A stretch of 15,766 nt of DNA from contig MU130626.1 in the NCBI GenBank assembly GCA_015039465.1, forward strand, positions 80,084 to 95,849. Reading direction: 5' to 3'. The notes below the pieces were generated by a model. It was given only the letters and a program-made list of their open reading frames with translations. It was not told the origin of the DNA and searched no databases. This DNA comes from Phlegmacium glaucopus (lineage: Eukaryota > Basidiomycota > Agaricomycetes > Agaricales > Cortinariaceae). Shown in pieces: positions 7,697-15,766 of this stretch (its first letter is position 1; each line of letters starts with the position of its first letter). The position numbers and the translations under genes were made by a program.

Positions 7697-8141
7697 TCAC
7701 GTTGTTTCCGGACAACGACTTCCAGAGGAATTTGACAATTCGAATTCTTCTGGATGGTTAAGCATATCACTGAAGCCTTTGATGTGGAATTTGAAAATGA
7801 CGTAGCTTGCTCGAGGAGCTGCGTATTCCAGGTATTGTATCGTTCTGCATCTATGTCCATAAACATACCTGCATTTCAGTGTAGTTATACGCAGGAGAAT
7901 CATCGAAGACATGTAATCATCCCTCCAGGAGATCGCTGCATAGGCGGCAAGTCAATTAACAGAAAGTATCTGGCCTTCCATTTGATGTAAAGATCATGCA
8001 TATAATCGAAAATTTGTTCTACAATGGGTTCTAATTCATCATCGTCTGTGCGACTGAGTGAAGTCGAATATAACTACCGTTGTCGAGAGGAGAACAGCTT
8101 GAGGTCACGTACCCACAGTCATTGATACCCATCCAGAAAAC
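7697..8141 (-). pseudogene. SGNH/GDSL-type esterase (CE16-like) pseudogene
   Basis: Reading leftward, LLVFWMGINDCG (8147-8112) is the SGNH block III (G.ND). A 59-bp intron, GTACGT...CACTCAG (8112-8054), leads in frame to TDDDELEPIVEQIFDYMHD and then FLLIDLPPMQRSP (to about 7921). DAERYNTWNTQLLEQATSF follows (about 7851-7795), and finally FSDMLNHPEEFEL. These match the order of fungal CE16-like acetylesterases, which deacetylate plant-wall carbohydrates. Defects: a frame break just before the FWMG motif with TGA codons; no usable splice donor between the RSP and DAERYN segments (GG where GT would restore a roughly 54-bp intron); and loss of a short segment between two TTCAGTG microhomologies near 7775. 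I cannot find block I (GDS) upstream, nor a clear C-terminal D..H. The relic is 5'-truncated and inactive; family assignment is good, exact subfamily uncertain. Confidence 0.77.
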
Positions 8142-8730
8142 TAGAAGTCATCACATTGTTTGGGTTCATAAATGCGCCAGACACGCATACAATAGCTCAC
8201 TAAATAGGGCGTTGTCGCTATTTTCGAGGATTTTAGCAGTAGGAAACCTCGACAGTATCGCCTGCTTTGGAAAAAAAATGGATGCATGGTGGCCCTTCTG
8301 TGGAGTGAATGCGTTTTTGAAGACAACCTATCTATATGAGACGTGAGGGGTAGGTCAGGAAATGAAAGATGGAGCAGGACCCAGTTGGTCTTTATCTCTG
8401 AGCAGTACGAGCCACCGCTAAAAAAAAAAAAGAGTTCTCATTATTTCCAAGGAGGTTTTGGGAGTAACATTATTAGGAACGAGGAGCACAATACACGAAT
8501 ATGTCAAAACTTATCCCATTTTGGTGGTCGAGTAGGTGTACGATCAGAGAGCAAAAAAGCAAGGCAGGATCAATTGCGCTGGAAGAAGAGGAGAGTGTTG
8601 TAACACGCTTCTTCGCTACACGCACGTCCCTTTCCGGAGAATGACTGGCTTGTCGTTTGCCAGTGGTTTTTGACTGAAAGCACATTGATCTATGTAGGTC
8701 TGGGTGATCGTTTGACCGTGCGAAAATAAA
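8142..8730. other. Intergenic, no clear gene
   Basis: About 8148-8340 may be a badly degraded 5' part of the esterase on the minus strand (WRIYEPKQCDD reads up to the FWMG motif after a one-base frame change), but nothing else in it is recognisable. There is a 12-base A run at 8420-8431. From about 8695 (GGTCTGGGTGATCGTTTGA) the sequence matches the upstream flank of F-box copy 2. Confidence 0.4.
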
Positions 8731-8801
8731 GGACCCCGGACAATAGCGTGAGACTTCTGATCCGTTTCCGGACAAGAAACCAGATCTATTATCCGGGGTC
8801 C
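8731..8801. repeat. 71-bp inverted-repeat (hairpin) insertion upstream of F-box copy 3
   Basis: Arms GGACCCCGGACAATAG (8731-8746) and CTATTATCCGGGGTCC (8786-8801) pair at 15 of 16 positions around a 39-base centre. Flanking sequence on both sides (AATAAA before, CATAC after) aligns with the upstream region of copy 2, which has only a few bases here, so the hairpin looks like an insertion. I see no target-site duplication. It could be a tiny MITE or an excision remnant. Confidence 0.72.
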
Positions 8802-8893
8802 TCATACATCTCTTATGGTCGACCTCTCAGAGGATATTTATTACTTAAATCCAGTACATCAACTTACCATTGATTATCTTTCTCTTCCCTGTC

Positions 8894-10208
8894 ATGTTAA
8901 ACCCGCCTCTCTCTCTCCTCTCAGACGATCTGTTCGGTTACATCGTCGACCACGTAGCACAGCTCTCATATTCAAACAAACATCTCTATAATTTATCCCT
9001 TGCTGATAGGGCATTCACTCGGTTCTGTCAAACGTACATCTTCAAGGACCTCCACTTGGGCCACATTTCGGGATACAATGACGCCATATCATCGAAGATG
9101 GAAACGATGAGCAAGATATTGAACGACAAACCATCATTCGCCAACCAAGTACGCAGGGTTGAGCTCACCATCTCAGAGAGACGAAATGCGTGGCTTTTCA
9201 ACGATCTTACCTTCATTAGCATCCTCCAACTCCTCGCCAAATCGCTCATGCCGCCACATAAACTCCACCTTTCCGGAATGAGGATGACATTTCTATTCGA
9301 GGACCCCATACTTGTCGTAGGACGGCTCACGCAATCATTCTTTTCCGAAACTCTGACTGTCCTCCGCCTCACCCAATGCCAGAACGTTCCATTAACTCTT
9401 TTCCTCATCTGCCCCAAACTGAGAGAAATACTCCTGGACATGGTGGATGCGACTCAGAACTACGATGAATACCCCGACAAGCAGTGTTCAGGCCGAGAGT
9501 TGCCAGCACTTGAATATCTGGACTACCGCACTTCGGAGAGCATCGTCAAGCAGATGATCACCCCACCGCCTAGGTTCCATACATCAGTGGTCGTTTGGTC
9601 AAAGCTGCGCGTTCTGAAGCTATGTCCGCACGAGAAGAAAGGACTGGCCTGTTTGCAACCTATCCTCGATGTTGCTTCCAATACATTAGAGAAATTGTAC
9701 CTCACTAATCGACAAGTCTGGGGGAAACAAGGTGTGGCTCTTTTTTATCGACATGAACCAAATTTGAATGGTTTCTCAACAAGAGGGACAACTCCCTCTC
9801 AGTGGCCTCGTGAACCTCAAGGATCTTTCATGCCTGCACGTCTTTGCGCTCGAGGTCATCATCCAGTGTGATGTGCCAGATTGCGCAGTTGTCCGCGATA
9901 TCAACCTCGTCCTCAGTACGATCCCGACATCTAATCAGATCACCAACCTCTCATTTGATTTTTCCATCCGCGGTGCGCACTCTTCTGGAAAATGTCTCGA
10001 GGAAGATTGGGTTGGATTATGCGACGAAATCGTACGGATTTCTGCAGGGAAACCTCTCAATTTGAATTTGAAAACATCGTTGATGTTTTATTACACACAC
10101 CCCAGACAAGACGAACTGTACGAGCGCATCAAGGAGAGGATAGCATCGCTTTCGGACCACCCGAATATTTGTACCCGCTTTTGGCATCCTGCTCGTTCAT
10201 CGACATAA
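8894..10208 (+). CDS. F-box-like / leucine-rich-repeat-like protein, copy 3 (two exons: 8894..9731, 9784..10208)
   Basis: Two overlapping frames become one 420-residue protein when a 52-bp intron (9732-9783, GTGTGG...CAACAAG, phase 1) is removed. The joined sequence VWGKQ|EGQLPLSGLVNL then runs collinear with copy 2 to the end. N-terminal residues 6-49 carry the F-box-like pattern (LSLLSDDLFGYIVDHV, then YNLSLADRAFTRFCQTYIF), followed by irregular Leu-rich strands as in copy 2. The ATG at 8894 is aligned with that of copy 2; the in-frame TTG at 8870 is not favoured. The stop TAA follows RSST. If the intron is not spliced, the protein ends at 9871 with an unrelated tail. Role in an SCF-type ubiquitin ligase is inferred from the family only. 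Most residues agree with copy 2, so duplication is fairly recent. Confidence 0.83.
9732..9783 (+). other. 52-bp intron of F-box copy 3
   Basis: GTGTGG at the donor and CAACAAG at the acceptor. Length 52 (1 modulo 3) is exactly what is needed to pass from the upstream to the downstream reading frame. The same 52-bp interval in copy 1 (4862-4913) also restores frame. The donor is weaker than GTAAGT or GTAGGT and the branch site (ATCGAC) is only a partial match. Confidence 0.65.
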
Positions 10209-11303
10209 TCTCATTGATTGTAACCCTTGAATATGGAAGGAATCGGTTCCATCGTTTGTATAATGATTCTCTGTGCGAATTCATGTAACACCTCCTATTG
10301 GAAAAAGCCGCGATCCGCCGCGATACATGTCATGTACTTGAGTACTGCTTTTAGCCCTATCACCTTGTCCAGTATCATCAAAATTTCCAAAACAGGCTCT
10401 ACAACGACAAAACGAGTGGACTTTTGGTGGACTTGCGCATCTTATCTAGGCCAAGGTTTCTCACCACACATTCTGCTCAGATCGAGGACACTCTAAATCC
10501 AAAACAATCACCCGTTCCAGCCCGTTCCCTACCCATCCAGATGCTCAAATCCGAGCGACGCATTCTTAGCGTGTGATAGTACGGTCACCTGGTGCGCTAC
10601 CTACGTCATCCACCCAAAGCTGGCTCGCCTGTTCTCCTATATATGTCTTCTCAACTTGATTTACTCCATCTTCTATGTCTACCTCGGCGCTTCAACGAAT
10701 ATTTCTTTACTGTAGTCCTGATAAGTACTTTATTCATAGCTTATCTTCTACCAGTGTAAATACCACGTTCTAAGGAAAACCCTGGATATTTTCTGTATGG
10801 CTATCTCCCTGTATGCACTCATACCACTTAAAACCGTAGAAGATATTTTATGAGAGTGAATGAGCTCAGAAAGTGCTATTCAACATTATTTACAACATTT
10901 CCCACTGGCAGCACAGCCGCTTAGATCATCGATCGGTTCTTTGAAATTGAAGTTGTACATCAAAACATCAAAACATCTCTGTCATTATCTACTCCTGGTT
11001 CCCATGATCTGTGAGGATATAGATACTACTTATGGGAACACGGGCGAGAGTTGGAAGAGGTTAGGCGCGATTGGGGCTGATTGGGGATGGAAATAGATGG
11101 AATCACCTTTTGGCAAACCCCATCTTTCTATATCTCCAGATGTTGAGATTCGGGAAGGGGAAATATATATGCTGATAGCTCAGATATTACAACTTTAGCT
11201 GGACAAACCCCGCTTTAATGACTTGGGACTTAATAAATATACAGGCTATCCATGTATTTCAATATTCAATCCTTCGGCCCCCACCTAAACCACATCATAT
11301 GTT
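10209..11303. other. Intergenic region, no supported gene
   Basis: The first ~80 bp match the 3' flanks of F-box copies 1 and 2 (GGTTCCAT.GTTTGTAT, ATGTAACACCTCC). Beyond that the sequence is unique within the window. An ATG-initiated 78-codon ORF at 10860-11096 has no recognisable domain or splice context. Near 11229-11238 the A/T-rich AATAAATATA could serve as a promoter element for the gene starting at 11304. Confidence 0.4.
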
Positions 11304-11933
11304 ATGGAAATGGCCGTTGATAGAAACACTATAGTGAATGTCGGCCAGCGGTCCCCTGCTGATCAGAGGTCGGAAAAGACAACGAATTCCCCTCAGATGC
11401 AGAGCGCTGACATCCAAGCAACTTTGGGTGAAGATGTTCCTCAATCACCCCCAATTCACTTCCAAAATTGTGGGATAGTGTATCTAAATTCATTCAACAC
11501 TCGTAGCATCACAATGGAAGATTGTGCTAACCATGTTCCACAAATCACTCGTTCGTTTTTTTTTTTCCGTTTTCCTCTCACCTTTGTCCTCACACAAGTT
11601 GGCCACGTCATATTATCAGATAACTTTGCCAGGAATATTGACTGTGAGAAGAGAAATAACCTCCTATATTCGCAATCCTATCGGGATCCGGACTTCCATG
11701 GTATGTGAGCACTTGCGCCATGCCCCTTCAAACATGTTGAATCATTATCTACTCCTCCTTTAGGTTCCATAAAGGACCCCTCTCTTCGCACTTACGGGAT
11801 ACATAGATCATTCTCCGTCAATGATGTTGTGTTATTCTCGTGGGCTGCCTTTGCGGCTGGCTCCTGCCTAGCGTTCTTCTTTGTAAAATTTCCTAGGCTT
11901 TGTGATGCTGGGGAACGCCAGGCAGCCTCTTAG
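11304..11933 (+). CDS. Predicted 172-residue single-pass membrane protein, unknown function (three exons)
   Basis: Model: 11304..11550, 11599..11700, 11764..11933. Intron 2 (11701-11763, GTATGT...CCTTTAG, 63 bp) is convincing because it removes an in-frame TGA and opens 55 further codons. Intron 1 (11551-11598, GTTCGT...CACACAAG, 48 bp, T-rich) does not change frame and is less certain. The protein has a polar N-terminus (1-45), a compact segment at about 50-81 with paired Cys and alternating hydrophobics (IHFQNCGIVYLNSFN, then ITMEDCANHVPQIT), and a hydrophobic helix at about 138-157 (VVLFSWAAFAAG...AFFFV) followed by a basic tail (KFPRLCDAGERQ). There is no N-terminal signal peptide, so it would be tail-anchored or type II. 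I do not recognise the family. ATG 11304 is the first in frame; ATG at 11310 is an alternative. Confidence 0.66.
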
Positions 11934-12262
11934 TTACAGGCGAATATGCGAATATCAGGTACTAGCTGATTCTCGAGGCTAACATTAGTATTATCACGAT
12001 ATCATGTAACATCATGCAAATGAAATTCAAGCCCATTTTAATCCCTATTCTCGCTTTTGCTCATGGCACAGCGTCTTTTCTGTCCTAATTTCCCTTGTGG
12101 CAACCTGTCTACTACAGACCTTTCGGAAATTCTTGGCCGGCGGCCAATTTCGGTGTTTTAAAATATAAAAAATAGGAGAAAATCAAAAAATCAAAAATTG
12201 TAGCATTGGCTCTCCTTAGGGCGTAAGAACAACTATATATACCCTATACAGTGTTATATACC
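11934..12262 (+). other. Intergenic / promoter region of the AT-hook gene
   Basis: No gene. It contains an interrupted palindrome TTGGCC-GGC-GGCCAA (12133-12147), an A/T-rich stretch with AATCAAAAAATCAAAAATT, and TATA-like sites at 12164-12171 and 12234-12241. Confidence 0.5.
12164..12171 (+). promoter_or_regulatory. Candidate TATA box of the AT-hook gene
   Basis: TATAAAAA lies about 92 bp upstream of the ATG at 12263, a plausible spacing for a fungal promoter with a short leader. A second site, TATATATA at 12234-12241, is only about 22 bp from the ATG and would leave almost no leader. Confidence 0.4.
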
Positions 12263-14346
12263 ATGTCTGATGACGACCCCGACGCTCCTTTGGACTTTCC
12301 CTCATCCGACACTGAACATTACCCCGAATCTGCCAGAAACAAAAAATCTCCGTATATATGGGAACCTGAAATCCTTCAAATCATGAAAGAAGCCGGCTTT
12401 GGTCCAGAAGACATGGAAAACTCACCTCATGAAGAGTCTCAGTCCGAACAGGAAGATTGTGACGAGGAAGGAGAAGTTTTTGAAGGTGAGCTTGTTCATC
12501 TGGCAGCCTGCTCTATGCTGACGTGACTTGACAGCGACAAACCAACCAGCGCAAGCCCGGCCTGCTGGAAAATTTAAAATAAAACTCCTTGCACCGAAGC
12601 CTCCTTCGAAGGCTGGTACTGCCAGTCAGCAAGTGGTACCCACAAAACCTTCCAAGTCTCCGAGTCATCAAGGTTGTTGGAATATGCTAGCTGACAGCAA
12701 AACACTACCAGTCCTGACGGGTGCACCTGTAAAAGCCAAGAAACATCAACTTGAAGCTGATACCGAGAATTCGGACACTCACAAGGAAGAAACACGTATC
12801 AAAAAGAAGAAACATCCAAAAAAGAAAGCTCGACTTGACAACACTGACTCCGAGTCGGAACCGCAAGGCGAAGGTGCCACAGTGACTGCCACCAACAATA
12901 TAGAACAGCCTCCTTCCAAGAAGAAACGTGGAAGACCTCGCAAGACTGTTGAAGAGAAGGTTTCCAAGCCTGTCGCAGGTTCTGCCTTCAATGCATCTGT
13001 GTTTGTCTCGGTTGAAAACCCACCACAGCTCATGCATGGAAAGACCCACAAGACAGATAAACATGTTGCCCAAGAACCTCGTGTTGAAGGCCCATTTACC
13101 CTGATCAGATCTATGAAGTGGGCGGATTTTCTTGATGAGATAGCAGGGTGGGTTGGTGTAGATAAAGAGAACTTACGCATCAATGGCCTATCTTGGGGAT
13201 TCCAGAAACAGAAGGCCCATTTGCCACTCACGAATGAGCAAGCATTCAAGACGCTCAGGGAGCAAGTGAAAGCCAAGAATAGCTCTGCTACGGTCATTTT
13301 CATTTACCATCCGATCTGCAAGCACCCAAAAAATCAAGATGCCGCAAATCCAACAATTGTCAACAATACAGAAGAGGAAACTCGTTGGGGAAAAAAGGTG
13401 AGCAGGCCATCGCAGGCCATGGTTGAAGTCCAAACGGAGTCTCATGCACACACTCTATTATTTAGCTAAGCCTTGATGACAAGCTCGCTCCCATTATTGT
13501 TCAACTTGAAACACTGTATGCGGTTGGTCATTGTTCAGAGCACCCTCGTATCCATTGCTTTTATACATCCATTCGTCCAAACGAGTCATGGCATTTCGAA
13601 CTCAACAAGGCCAGATTAGCTGTCTGGGCCAACGCAATTGTAAGTGATCTACTTAATTCTCAATACCATTGTATGTACTGACTTCTCAATAGAACAGAAA
13701 AGAAGTCAATTATGAACGTGCTCCTATTGGACGCAATTTTTTTGGTGCCAAAGATAGGATACAGTCAAAGAATTCAAACACAGTTGTTCAAGTTGTACCA
13801 CAAACGCCACCACCACCTCACCTTGGTGGAAACTCTTTTGCGCCACCTCCTCCCCATGCTTACGCATGGCCACCTTTCTATTCAGGTCCTCAGCAGGGTG
13901 CGCACCTGTCTCCTAATCCAATGTCACCGAGTCCTATCCCATTTCATTATCCACCATCTCTGAGTCCTTATTATCCGTTTTCGACCCCTTTCGGATATGG
14001 GAGCCTGTCATCATGGGGTTATCCTACGACTCCTCAAACACCAGGCCCCAAAATCATCCCACCAGCTGCAAACACACCTCAGGTCCTGCCGCTGCCTGAC
14101 TTGCCTGAGATTCCTGCACCTGCTGATCCAACCTCTTTCCCTGCAACGCCAGACCTCAAAGCTTGGTGTATGGAACACATGCTTGGTAAAGTTGAATATG
14201 AAGGCCTTTTAAGACTTGGCTTCCGAGTTGGTGATGGTCATGAATTGGCCAATCTTGAGAGAGCTACATGGGAGTGGGCTGGTATTGCTCCCTTGGCCCG
14301 GATGCGAATCCTTGCTGCCTGTCAAGCCACTGTCCCTTCAGATTAG
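12263..14346 (+). CDS. AT-hook nuclear protein with SAM-like C-terminus, unknown function (four exons)
   Basis: Model: 12263..12485, 12535..13397, 13466..13639, 13693..14346, giving 637 residues. Introns are 49 bp (GTGAGC...TGACAG), 68 bp (GTGAGC...TTTAG) and 53 bp (GTAAGT...CTGAC...AATAG); all keep frame and without them each exon runs into stops. Residues 1-74 are very acidic (MSDDDPD, then EEGEVFE). Lysine-rich tracts at 161-174 (KKKKHPKKKAR) resemble nuclear localisation signals. An AT-hook RGRPRK lies at 206-211. A folded segment at about 258-333 (MKWADFLDEIAGWVGV...ATVIFIYH) has a ubiquitin-like or PB1-like look. About 390-425 has a Trp-rich stretch (ESWHFELNKARLAVWANAI). About 455-565 is Pro-rich. 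The C-terminal 65 residues (DLKAWCMEHML...LGFRVGDGHELANLERATWEWAG) resemble the SAM-like helical ends of uncharacterised Agaricomycete proteins. DNA binding and nuclear location are inferred; no catalytic motif is seen. Confidence 0.85.
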
Positions 14347-14412
14347 TATTCCCAACTTGTGACAATGTTTATTTTAATACGATTTTATTTAATATATGTC
14401 CTTTTACATGGT

Positions 14413-14790
14413 CTATGCTGGGAGATAACCACAGTCTCGGAACCACCCTCGAGCTTTCTCTGGTGTAACTACCTCGAAACAGGCATCAATAAGATCTTGT
14501 TCAGGAAAATGGCTGTTAGCAAAGCGATAATAATATCGACGGAGGTGGGCTTTCACTAGGAAGATGAACATTAACCCATGAATAAAAGCAATGATCAGTT
14601 AAAACCTACCACAGCTGAAACTTTCTTCAATTGGGCTGAAGTCTGGCGAATATGGCGGCAAAAATACCAGACAGCGACCAGCAGCTTCAATAACTTCTCG
14701 CAAAGCGTCACTCTTATGTGTTGCACAGTTATCCATAATGAAGACACTGTGCGATTCTGGATATGGGTTGGTGCAAGGAATCTCCAAGGA
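14413..14790 (-). pseudogene. Tc1/mariner-like (DDE) transposase, C-terminal remnant with intron
   Basis: The minus-strand frame from about 14790 reads LEIPCTNPYPESHSVFIMDN, then CATHKSDALREVIEAAG, FLPPYSPDFSPIEESFSC. This is the DDE_3 endonuclease core with the second catalytic Asp (MDN) and the final Glu (PIEE). A 54-bp intron (14609-14556, GTAGGT...CCTAG, phase 1) joins SFSC to VKAHLRRYYYRFANSHFPEQ and on to GWFRDCGYLPA and a TAG stop at 14415-14413. Without the intron the frame stops at 14599. The N-terminal half, with the DNA-binding helix-turn-helix and first catalytic Asp, is missing upstream; a frame-breaking TGA and a 15-base C run lie there. It cannot be active but its coding sequence is otherwise little damaged. 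Its stop is 66 bp from the convergent stop of the AT-hook gene. Confidence 0.87.
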
Positions 14791-14839
14791 GTATCAATAT
14801 CCTTGAGAACCATGGATCAGGAGAAATGACACACCAAAT

Positions 14840-14854
14840 CCCCCCCCCCCCCCC
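14840..14854. repeat. 15-base poly-C run
   Basis: A homopolymer of 15 C lies about 50 bp upstream of the broken start of the transposase remnant. Its length may be misassembled or variable. Confidence 0.85.
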
Positions 14855-14947
14855 TCAAAGATCATAATTTTTCCACAAATCTACATATAACCCCACAAAG
14901 CAACACGCTACCTTTGGTTCTGCGGTAACTTAAGAGTTAAACTTATT

Positions 14948-15232
14948 TGTTACTTCGCTACCGTTTTTAGTATTAAATGTCTGGAAAGCCTTTAAGAACC
15001 GGCAACGGGTTAAAGCCACAAAATTTTATTTATTTTATCTAAATTAAATTCTTTTGGTTTTTTACTCGTGGTCGACGGAGGTCGCATATAAAGAGAAGTA
15101 AACGATACCATATAGCAGGTTAGTCGGTTCAGTATACTTCTCCTCTCGGGAGGTCGACGAACTCCTATTCGGGTGATTCTTTTCTTATTCTGATAACTTC
15201 ATACAAGATCTACACGGATTGGTTTTCATAAC
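14948..15232 (+). repeat. Probable LTR of a decayed LTR retrotransposon
   Basis: It starts TGTTAC and ends CATAAC directly before a primer-site-like TGGCGACCG; allowing for loss of the final A, the ends are TGTTA/TAAC(A). A good TATA box, TATAAAG, lies at 15087-15093. The size (285 bp) suits a fungal LTR. The right boundary rests on the primer-site match. An alternative right end is 15761, where GAAGTAACA is the exact reverse complement of TGTTACTTC at 14948. Confidence 0.45.
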
Positions 15233-15241
15233 TGGCGACCG
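15233..15241 (+). other. Putative primer-binding site
   Basis: TGGCGACCG directly follows the candidate LTR. Sites beginning TGG (pairing with tRNA 3' CCA) mark the start of the internal region of gypsy-type elements. The matching tRNA was not identified. Confidence 0.4.
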
Positions 15242-15766
15242 TGCTATTGATGGTTTGCGTCCCAACGCAGTTAGGTGAGAGTAGGGAAGCCCCATCTGCT
15301 GCGTATGAAAGACGTCTACAACGGCTTCTGGACGCGTTGGAGTAAGTCCTCTCGGGACTTGAAATGGAGCTACTCTAACCCCATACCGACCGTGAAATGG
15401 TACTTCAAGTCTAGAGCTGTTGACGGAACGTGCTCTTAGAGTCCCTTGATCCTGATTGTGCGTTTGAGTACGCAGCACGTCGTCGGCTTGCTCTGGTGTT
15501 TAATGCACGGTTGACCTACATGTTATAGGACTCGTGGATATGACGACTTGTCTACCAACAAGAGCTGCTTAGGTCGTTTCTGTTGTCCTGAAACTAGGCC
15601 TTTATACCCGCGCGCAACAGACCGTCACTGGGACAAGAATCACAGAACAACCTGTCCCCTTGCGCGATGTCATAAGATGGTCGGGAGTGATAGCTACCAA
15701 TATAACGACGTGCTCGACAGCTTCCGAGGTAACTACCTCTTCTCAAAAAACTGAAGTAACAGTTGC
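15242..15766 (+). mobile_element. Degenerate internal region (gag-like) of an LTR retrotransposon, runs off right edge
   Basis: An ATG at 15250 opens 31 codons, including APSAAYERRLQRLLDALE, then TAA at 15343. The same frame continues with protein-like stretches (ESLDPDCAFEYAARRRLALV) broken by TAA, TAG and TGA stops, several of which would be CAA, CAG or CGA with one C-to-T change. This suits an inactivated Gag but has no diagnostic motif, so it is offered with low confidence. Confidence 0.33.

Noticed and set aside
7572..8346. Plus-strand ORFs across the esterase relic
   Set aside because: The minus strand carries several SGNH-family motifs in order; the plus ORFs are shadows.
9732..9871. 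Copy 3 as a frameshifted pseudogene ending at 9871
   Set aside because: A 52-bp intron restores frame exactly and the same interval does so in copy 1, which is a simpler explanation.
10860..11096. 78-codon ATG ORF as a gene
   Set aside because: No recognisable motif, no introns or homologous copy in the window; length is within chance expectation.
12133..12147. Palindrome TTGGCCGGCGGCCAA as a transposon end
   Set aside because: No matching inverted partner was found downstream and no target duplication is visible.
12705..13451. Long minus-strand ORFs opposite the AT-hook gene
   Set aside because: They are antisense shadows of a well-supported spliced plus-strand gene and have no domain features.
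15185..15478. 97-codon minus-strand ORF
   Set aside because: It begins at GTG, has no domain and overlaps the candidate LTR and primer site on the other strand.

Overview
The window looks like an accessory, transposon-rich stretch of a mushroom-forming basidiomycete (Agaricomycete) genome. Supporting signs are short introns of about 48-68 bp with GT...AG ends, an F-box-like/leucine-rich gene family in tandem, an SGNH/GDSL esterase relic, and copia, hAT-like and Tc1/mariner-like elements of fungal type. Taxonomy is inferred from gene style only. All coordinates, splice models and alignments were read by eye.

Layout. 1-3088 (minus) is the gag-protease-integrase part of a Ty1/copia polyprotein that stays open across all 1029 visible codons and leaves the window at the start of reverse transcriptase. 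Its primer-binding site (3203-3214) and one LTR (3215-3510) follow. Next come a 505-bp hAT-like non-autonomous element (3531-4035, 12-bp inverted ends, 8-bp target duplication) and a solo LTR (4141-4432, 5-bp target duplication). Both lie in or beside the degraded first copy of an F-box-like gene.

4443-10208 holds three plus-strand copies of that gene: copy 1 is 5'-truncated, and copies 2 and 3 look functional. A small intron shared by all three explains an apparent frameshift in copies 1 and 3 and an apparent stop in copy 1. Homology extends into the flanks, so whole units were duplicated. A minus-strand SGNH-esterase pseudogene sits between copies 2 and 3, and a 71-bp hairpin insertion lies upstream of copy 3.

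10209-14346 contains two spliced plus-strand genes of unknown function. One is a three-exon gene for a 172-residue protein with one C-terminal membrane segment. The other is a four-exon gene for a 637-residue protein with an acidic N-terminus, basic tracts, an AT-hook, a compact middle domain, a proline-rich stretch and a SAM-like end.

14413-14790 (minus) is the C-terminal part of a Tc1/mariner-like transposase, with an intron, converging on the AT-hook gene. The last 0.8 kb looks like the 5' end of a decayed LTR retrotransposon.

I see no operon-like system. The themes are a tandem F-box-like family being remodelled by nested transposons, and two intron-split genes that single-frame ORF calling would miss or fragment.
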